NCBI GenBank assembly: GCA_942486035.1
Contig: CALNXK010000100.1
Span: forward strand, 1,348,501 to 1,412,500
From: Porites lobata
Taxonomy: Eukaryota > Cnidaria > Anthozoa > Scleractinia > Poritidae
Direction of reading: 5' to 3'
DNA: 64,000 bases
The notes below the pieces were generated by a model. The model had not been told where the DNA came from. It saw only the letters and a list, made by a program, of their open reading frames with translations, and did not search any database. Shown piece by piece: positions 59,401-64,000 of this stretch. The number at the start of each line of letters is the position of its first letter. Within the stretch, counting starts at the first letter, position 1. The position numbers and the translations under genes are program-made.

Positions 59401-59770
59401 TATTCATTTAAAGTAAATTTTTATAGACTGTAATGCAGTGTGGTCAATAAAGCCAAGTCATGCGGATTCTTTTCCTTTTGTTTTTCCCAACTAACAATAC
59501 TTAAACTTAATCCACTATAATGGTGCCTATCTTACTAGACGTTCTATATATTTGATTGTGGCATGAGTGCATTCCTTGTAAGAAATTTAATTCTAAATAT
59601 GCTGAATACATTAACCGAAATTCAAGTCGCTAATATAGGTGTAGTCCTATTACCTCTCCGGTTATATAAAGCATGTCTTCGGTTTTGTGCTTGTTCCCGA
59701 CTTGTATCAGTGTCCTTCGCCTTGTTTTCGAAAGCTAGTCTCCGCCATTTTACGTTCACTGTACTCTCAC
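46677..59770 (-). CDS. Gene model: short-exon linker - Roc - COR - caspase
   Basis: Minus-strand gene assembled from nine exons whose phases agree at every junction. These are 59654-59770 (B-like), 58816-58992 (A-like), 57450-57704 (C-C), 56165-56305 (C), 53843-54210 and 51701-52524 (Roc), 50665-50914 and 48401-49196 (COR), and 46677-47488 (caspase, stop). From the first Roc exon onward it encodes about 1016 residues; the upstream linker exons add about 230. The domain order implies a GTP-dependent dimerising switch (Roc-COR, as in LRRK and MFHAS1 relatives) driving a caspase. The 5' end is not found. By analogy with the exon at 25.7-26.07 kb a TPR exon may lie upstream, beyond the window. 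Introns hold at least five small transposons. Whether the linker exons are constitutive is unknown. Confidence 0.8.
48401..49196 (-). CDS. COR domain second part plus Cys/His-rich segment
   Basis: 796-nt exon with acceptor ccatttttgcag|AAATCC (phase 0) and donor ATCAAAG|GTGAGG (phase 1). Residues of the first two thirds (LLWKKMEVTGVLSMELVDHV, KENILHLMEQFGLIAK, KYFVPAQL, LYLQFPSGFVPHGLFTQLV) are typical of the COR domain C-terminal half. In particular, FVPxGLFxxLV is a recurring COR motif. Near the end is a Cys/His-rich stretch (HWCVECTDC, VICDSHGKVACKHDDCLC) that could bind zinc; its family is unknown. It directly precedes the caspase exon. Confidence 0.85.
49323..50640. other. Intron between COR exons, nothing recognised
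   Basis: Intronic DNA of the Roc-COR-caspase gene with no recognisable gene or repeat by eye. Confidence 0.5.
50665..50914 (-). CDS. COR domain first part
   Basis: 250-nt exon with acceptor cgtttttcctgcag|GTGGTTC (phase 2) and donor CGATATG|GTAATT (phase 0). The sequence includes WFNFEKVIKSL, MLDFYHDLGIIVKH and LQSQWLIDIFRKLIT. The pattern FYHDLGxIxxH...LxPQWLxDxFRxLIT is the signature of the COR N-terminal half. The split Arg codon (CG|G) joins it exactly to the Roc exon. Confidence 0.9.
51701..52524 (-). CDS. Roc GTPase domain, second exon (G3 to G5 region)
   Basis: 824-nt exon with acceptor atatgtttag|AAT (phase 0) and donor CCACTTCG|GTAAGT (phase 2). After an acidic, Pro-rich insert (EEAPPPEDVPEIVTAEP) comes the switch-II/G3 motif TLDLWDFAGQHLYYASYPVF, then AIYLLVYNLNKP. 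Next come PPVFIVGTHADDP (G4, THxD as in Roc domains) and FFAISNKAG in the G5 region. The acidic segment between G1 and G3 is longer than usual for Roc, and an unusually large intron separates them. Confidence 0.92.
52890..53481. repeat. 592 bp TTAA-flanked TIR element in the Roc intron
   Basis: TTAA followed by GGTGGCTGAACACAGTTTTG at the left, and the exact inverse of these at the right end (53459-53481, TTAA shared). A TTAA target suggests a piggyBac- or Kolobok-type non-autonomous element. It lies between the two exons that encode G1 and G3 of the same GTPase. Confidence 0.85.
53843..54210 (-). CDS. Roc GTPase domain, first exon (P-loop)
   Basis: 368-nt exon with acceptor tttccgatag|TACC (phase 1) and donor ATTAAG|GTTAGC (phase 0). 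It opens VPSEIIARGPGAKRAYENAL, then has the P-loop IMFIGQDRAGKTSLKKHLL (GxxxxGKTS, residues about 36-44 of the exon) and a switch-I region rich in acidic residues (STDGVEVDPSAFEF). The pattern AYxxAL..G......R.M.xG...AGKTSL is what I would expect of an invertebrate Roc domain. The phase 1 acceptor matches the phase 1 donors of all upstream linker exons. Confidence 0.92.
54471..54946. repeat. TA-flanked MITE (CAGTCGAACCTCC ends)
   Basis: TA then CAGTCGAACCTCC at the left and GGAGGTTCAACTG then TA at the right. Many internal TAAGCGACCACC repeats. Tc1/mariner-like target and ends. Intronic. Confidence 0.85.
55129..55388. repeat. Second, inverted and truncated copy of the same MITE
   Basis: About 260 bp that is the reverse complement of 54668-54929, giving a long inverted repeat with a ~200 bp spacer inside an intron. 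The outer ends (CAGTTGAACC) are lost. Confidence 0.9.
55706..56014. repeat. 309 bp MITE with ~45 bp TIRs
   Basis: GAGGACTCCGCATATGAAAG...GGGATGCTCGTCG at the left and its inverse at the right (CGACGAGCATCCCCACCCC...CATATGCGGATTC). Both outer ends are G/C runs. The interior has several GTCTC(T/G)TTTAGGG repeats. Confidence 0.85.
56165..56305 (-). CDS. Type C linker exon (47 residues, phase 1-1)
   Basis: 141-nt exon with acceptor gtttccaaacag|ATTTG and donor AGACAAG|GTAAAA, phase 1 at both ends. It contains KTSKVSVLKRAFEEVSF and SSEHAAKGK. It is more diverged from the other C exons but shares SKVSVLKR.FEE.SF. Joins in frame to the P-loop exon. Confidence 0.75.
57004..57227. repeat. 224 bp MITE (AGGGCRCTTTC ends)
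   Basis: Left AGGGCACTTTCCGAAAGTCA and inverse right AGGGCGCTTTCATTTGTCA, both followed by GAACTG(G/A)CCGGC. hAT-like ends are possible, but no 8 bp duplication is seen. Confidence 0.75.
57335..57377. repeat. 43 bp hairpin
   Basis: TAGCCTGTGTACAG and its exact inverse around a CT-rich loop of about 15 bases. Confidence 0.8.
57450..57704 (-). CDS. Double type C linker exon (85 residues, phase 1-1)
   Basis: 255-nt exon with acceptor tttttatcaaacag|GTTTG and donor AGGACAG|GTAATA, phase 1-1. Two near-identical halves each carry VLKRVFEEGSFRRAE, DESRE and PKRIRTS. At the fusion point the first half ends RTG and runs straight into VLKRVF. This looks like two C exons merged by loss of the intron and of the first few codons (TSKVS) of the second copy. 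Confidence 0.8.
57900..58790. other. AT-rich intron with relic array-unit sequence
   Basis: 57905-57960 resembles the inter-exon sequence of the array units (CCCAAATAACGATAC, then TATAATGGT). The rest is AT-rich and shows nothing recognisable. Confidence 0.55.
58816..58992 (-). CDS. A-like linker exon of the Roc-COR-caspase gene
   Basis: 177 nt, phase 1-1, acceptor ctacgcag|GTTTG and donor AGCACAG|GTAAC. Same length and borders as array exon A. It is diverged (QGSSKANSQGQASGRSFNRG, TLTPAQEKEDNKSQTQAAK), with no gaps and no stops. Confidence 0.75.
59654..59770 (-). CDS. B-like linker exon of the Roc-COR-caspase gene
   Basis: 117 nt, phase 1-1, acceptor cgttttttgacag|GTGAG and donor CCGGAGAG|GTAATA. 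Encodes STVNVKWRRLAFENKAKD and SREQAQNRRHALYNRRG. Open and the same length as array exon B; most similar to type I. Confidence 0.7.
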
Positions 59771-59820
59771 CTGTCAAAAAACGTATGTGATTTATATGCC
59801 GCGAGAGACGTTAAACTTGT

Positions 59821-61458
59821 ACCGTCCCAATTTGTAATAATCATCGCACGTTGTAATACCTGCAGAAATTTGTAATAAATCCATGGCACTTTGTAGTACC
59901 TGTCGCAATTTGCAATAAACCGTGTCGCACTTTGTAATAAAAAAGCTGTCGCAATTTGTATTAACTGTCCATAGCACTTTGTAATAAACTAAGCTGTTGC
60001 AATTTGTAATAATTCAATCGTATTTTGTGATAATTTTTTGAGAGTGATTCAACTTACTTCGTCATCATTAATGTGATGCCAAAATATGAATCAATGGTAC
60101 TTCATAAACAAAGATGATGACGTCTGCAAGCAGGTAACTTACAAAATTACTTAATAAAATATATATAATTTACAAAGTATCTCCGCTTATCTAAGCCATT
60201 TAACTTTATTGTTGGTCCTAAACATTTTTTTTTTAAATTAAGGTGGATTAGTAATCTGACTTACGAAATTCTGTATTCTTAAACCTTGCTATTGTACTTG
60301 TGGTTTGCATGCAATAGTTACCGTTGGGGGGGCATTCTACCTAATATGGCCAATGCGAGCTCAATGCGGGGATGTGCCGCTGGACAAAGCACTGTCAGAG
60401 AACAGAATCTAGACACACTAGACACAAACTAGCCATTATTAAAAGGCATTTAATTTCCACAAATCGTAACAACCATCCTTACATCATTCGAATAAGGACA
60501 CCAGGAAAGTTCAAGCTTTGCTTTTTGGATCTTATAACAGGTCGCAATAACACCGTCCTTGTCTAACGCGCAGTCTTACAAGAAGTAATTATAATACTTG
60601 TTTCCATATTTTGGCCAACTTAATCAGACGAGGCCCGGAAAAATTAAAAATGTTTACTGCAAATAAACAAAAGTGTCACCAGAGGCAAATCATCGAATCA
60701 CAACAGAAACATAAACACACAATCCAATTAGTGGCTTTCCAATACCTTTGTGTCATTTTATAAAACTCACTTGGGGTCATACTGTGCCGGCTAGCCATTT
60801 GGACGATTATTATATGTTCCCATATAGGAACAAAGGAAGTCCTCATTCCATCTTAAAACAATTTTTTTCTATGGAGCCCTCTAATAAAGCAAATACCATG
60901 TGCGTACAACTCCTAAGACCTTGCAATTCTTCCCGAGTGTGTTCAGGATTACTTTTTTCCACAAAATATGAAAGGATAATAAACCATCCATTACTACTTG
61001 AGTTACCATATCTAAGGATCAAACCAAAGACACAAAGCCAACAAGTTAAAAAATGATACCCTATTTAAGGTTCGAGATCCTTAAAAACCATATCCTTTCA
61101 GGCGATTCATACCTACCTACCCTATGTAAGGGATTATCTCCTCCCCCCCAAGGCCACGTGGCAAGCGAACACGGATCCGGATTTGGACGACAAATGCCAC
61201 GTTATTCATGAATTTTCTATTGTTAAATGTTGCCTTTGTTATTTAAATATTTTTAAATTTAAACATGTGAAATGATTCACATCTATTTTTGGTGGCATGT
61301 CACAGGAAGTTTCATGTCTTTCATAAAAGCGATTCTCTTTGGTCACGTGATTAATCAAAGCAAAAAAAATTATAACTGAAGACATGCATGTTTGACCAAA
61401 GAAAATAATTTAGGATTATTCCAAAGTGCGATGGAATTATTACAAATTGCGACAGTAC
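59821..61458. mobile_element. ~1.64 kb DNA transposon splitting a diverged array-type unit
   Basis: The left end GTACCGTCCCAATTTGTAAT and the inverse of the right end (GTACTGTCGCAATTTGTAAT) match on through ATCGCAC(T/G)TTG. The left 200 bp holds a sub-terminal series of GTCGCAATTTGTAATAA / CACTTTGTAATAA repeats (period about 40 bp). The word GACGTTA of the host unit lies on both sides (about 59810 and 61460), consistent with a target duplication. No transposase was identified; a frame at 60748-61056 has no known motifs. Superfamily unknown. Confidence 0.75.
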
Positions 61459-61715
61459 GACGTTACTCTGTAAAAGGACAAGAACCTGACTTTATACTTT
61501 ACATATATATAACAACACTGCCAAGTGTAAAAGAGCCTTTCAGTCCAGAACAACATTCTAAATTCAGTAGCCTCGCAGGTCTTCAAAACCTCTGATTTAA
61601 TGGGACCTTTATGGTCCCAGCCCATTTGTTTTCGAGCCAGGTTCTATTGTAAACTTTGTTGTCATTGTTTTCTCAGCCAATTCCGTGAGGTCTTTTAAGA
61701 GCGGATGTCAGTAAA
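61459..61715. repeat. Continuation of the diverged array-type unit
   Basis: Matches array sequence (GGACAAGAACCTGACTTTA, CTCGCAGGTCTTCA, CAACACTGCC) but lacks the fold-back MITE present in units 1-9, giving an empty-site sequence. Homology fades after about 61715. Confidence 0.85.
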
Positions 61716-64000
61716 TATCGACCAGAGGTCTGCAAAAGTGAAAATTCGAAAATTCTCAAAAAAATTCACAAAGTAGCACTAGGTAAGCTATTAACATAAA
61801 TGTAATTTTTACTTCGATCCGATAATTATTTTCCACGTACGGGGGGGTTATTGGTTTCGCGGCTCTCGGAGCGGGTTTTCCAGGCTCGAGACCATGTGTC
61901 ACAAAAAAATCGTTTTAAAATTCAAATCCATTGTAATGCGGACAACAAATAACTTATTCAGAAGAGTACATAATTGCACACATTTTAAGTGGTGATTTAC
62001 TCAGTTTGAACGAAAATGTAATATTTTGGAGATTTTTCATTATTTTCAATATTTTGAACGTTTTCGTTCAATGAAAAAATGGCAAATTTCAAAGCCCCAA
62101 ATCGTCGACTGGTACCTCGATTTCAGTAACGAGTCTTATACCACGTTAAAGAGCGTTATCTCTTCTTTCAAAATCTGTTTTCAAAACTACGGGCAACTGA
62201 AAAGAAAATTTTTGAGGCCAAAAGATACAAGTAGTACTTTTCTGAAATTTGAGCTTTCCAGACTCAGCGGACCGATGCTAAAAATTCAGAAAAATGCAAT
62301 AAGAAATCAGTTTGAGCAACAGTGGTTTAACGTTATCAGCTATCAGAAACAAACACGTGTTTATCGAGCGATCTGATAAAATTTAAAGCCGTTTTCCAAC
62401 AAGAAAAGCAGAGTTTAGCCATCTTCTGCTACCAAACGCATGAGTCACGTAAGGTTGTCAAAAGGCAAAGCACAGTAATAAACTTCAAAAAGCACAACGT
62501 TTCTACGTCCAGGAATTAGACTTTAGCGGACAGATCAATGCTTACGAGTGTATGTTTCATACCTTAGCATGGGTCTCCTAGATATTGGAAGTAAAAAACA
62601 TCAAGCACAGCATCGGCAAGAGCGTCTTCGGCTGCTCTCAAACGACGGAGATTGCGTTACTTTTCACATATTGACCGCTTACCACCTGTTTTTGGGTTCG
62701 CATTTCGACGGATCTGAACTCTTCTTCACGAGACATTGAACTGAATTTATCGGAAATATGCCACCACCACCAACAACACGAGCTTTTTTCGGGTATTTGT
62801 CGTTTTTTATACGAAAAGTTCGGGTAAGCAGATTCACGCAAAAACCATTTGGCTTAAAAAATGTGTTTAAAAGCCCACCCTGGATTTGAAGCAAAAAGTA
62901 TTTCCTCGAAATAAGCTAAAAAGTACCCAATTCACGCGGTGAAAAAATGGATGATTATGGAAGGATTATCGAATTCTTGCCTAACCTGAGGGATTTCCCA
63001 ATTTCCCGTGATGTAGGATTAGGGGTAGGAAAAAAGCCCATAACCTGCTCCTGTCGTTGTAAATTTCCTCAAGATCAAAAATTTCAGTAAGAACCGAAAA
63101 AAAAAAAACAGCTTAAAGGAGGTGCACACACCTTGACCTAGCCACGGAAAAGGGGCTTCTGATTGAGCTAAACTGTCATTGATGCACGGTGCAATTAGTT
63201 AGACCTGTTACTATCCCCCACGCAACCACAGGAACAAGTCCAGCCATTTGGGCCCGGGGGTGGGGAGTACTTTGAAGCGGTCCTGTCGGGGAGTTTCGGG
63301 GGTAGGGGGCGGGGAAAATCGAAAACAACTTCTCTTTGTTTTTGTGAAGTACATCATTTGTCGCACGGTTGACAAGGTGACGGCGGACTCCATAGCTGTG
63401 GAAAGGCCCTTTTGTAACATGTGCCGGCAACATGCAGGGCATCGCGAAATTGACGTCAACACCTTGAATCAACTCCATGAACAGGGAGAGGCGATAAGTC
63501 CCATCTTAAAAGATGCTTGATGTCTAGACGTGAATAGTCTGTCCGCAGTCATTTTTCATTTTGTATATCGGGACCATTTGATAGCGCACGAGTGAACCGG
63601 AGCGCAGTAACGAGCCCTAACCCCACCCAATTGCCCTTGCGGTCAATAAATCATCGCGTTTTTCATTTTTTTTATGCGCTTTCGAGAGCCTCCAAAGGGA
63701 ATATTGAGGGTCTTTGTACAGTTTCAGTTTACTTCACCGACAAAAAAGAACAAAACAAAGCAAAAGACAAGTATACAGAAATACGCAAAAGCAATGTGGT
63801 GGGGAAGCCCAAAAAGAAACCATAAGGCCTAGGTCATCCCCTTTTCGTTCGTTTAGCGTTGAATAGGTTTCCTGGCTTTGGGTGGGTCGGTAGGTGGGGT
63901 GAAAAAAATCACAAGAAATCTGAGAACAGGAGGCCTGAAACACCAGCATCATTGCCGTGGAGCCTGAAAACAACAAGACATGGTCACCAAATCGACACAA
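61716..64000. other. No gene supported
   Basis: A frame at 63330-63520 (plus) includes RPFCNMCRQHAGHREID, a CxxC-H pattern that might belong to a coding exon or transposon, but without flanking signals I could confirm. The stretch 63240-63320 is G/C rich. The upstream exons of the Roc-COR-caspase gene, if in this region, were not recognised. Confidence 0.35.

Noticed and set aside
60748..61056. 102-codon plus-strand frame inside the transposon
   Set aside because: Could be a remnant of element coding sequence, but no DDE or zinc-finger motif was visible, so no gene was called.
63248..63520. Plus-strand frame with CNMCRQH
   Set aside because: Only a short Cys/His pattern; the N-terminal part is G-rich low complexity and no exon borders could be confirmed. 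Noted only as possible coding sequence.

Overview
The window looks like nuclear DNA from an animal, most likely an anthozoan cnidarian such as a reef coral. This is inferred from AT-rich sequence, small exons with GT-AG introns, many small inverted-repeat elements, CR1/L2-type and Penelope-type retroelement fragments, and Roc-COR and caspase domains in one gene. No database search was possible, so names rest on motifs and on splice-phase agreement.

Layout. (1) 1-2.5 kb: a tRNA-derived SINE fragment, a lone phase 1-1 exon on the minus strand (554-688), and a predicted 36-residue, three-exon mini-gene on the plus strand (1302-2394). (2) About 2.75-25.5 kb: ten tandem copies of a ~2.4 kb unit. 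Each full unit carries two small minus-strand exons, A (177 nt) and B (117 nt). Both have intact splice sites, both start and end in phase 1, and both are open in every copy. Each unit also has a ~270 bp fold-back element and a ~290 bp inverted repeat. (3) 25.7-26.07 kb: a minus-strand TPR-like first exon. Its donor is in phase with exon A, so it probably heads a gene that runs leftward through the array. (4) 26.5-46.6 kb: repeat-rich intergenic DNA with palindromic MITEs, a 1.76 kb element with palindromic ends, two CR1/L2-type LINE fragments, a transposase fragment, a Penelope GIY-YIG fragment nested in another element, and a SINE. (5) 46.7-59.8 kb: a minus-strand gene with five exons that join in frame to encode Roc GTPase - COR - Cys/His-rich segment - caspase, followed by a stop. 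Upstream of these are phase 1-1 exons of types C, C-C, A and B. (6) 59.8-61.5 kb: a DNA transposon splitting a diverged array-type unit that resumes to ~61.7 kb. (7) 61.7-64 kb: no gene I can support.

Working model (inference): two related minus-strand genes lie head to tail. The right-hand gene shows the C-terminal half (short-exon linker, Roc, COR, caspase). The left-hand gene shows the N-terminal half (TPR, then a linker amplified to about 19 symmetric exons), and its own effector domains would lie beyond the left edge. TPR would sense or scaffold, the linker would be of variable length, Roc-COR would be a GTP-controlled dimerisation switch, and the caspase would be the output. In the caspase, the Arg that normally binds the P1 Asp is replaced by Ile, so its specificity may differ from classic caspases.
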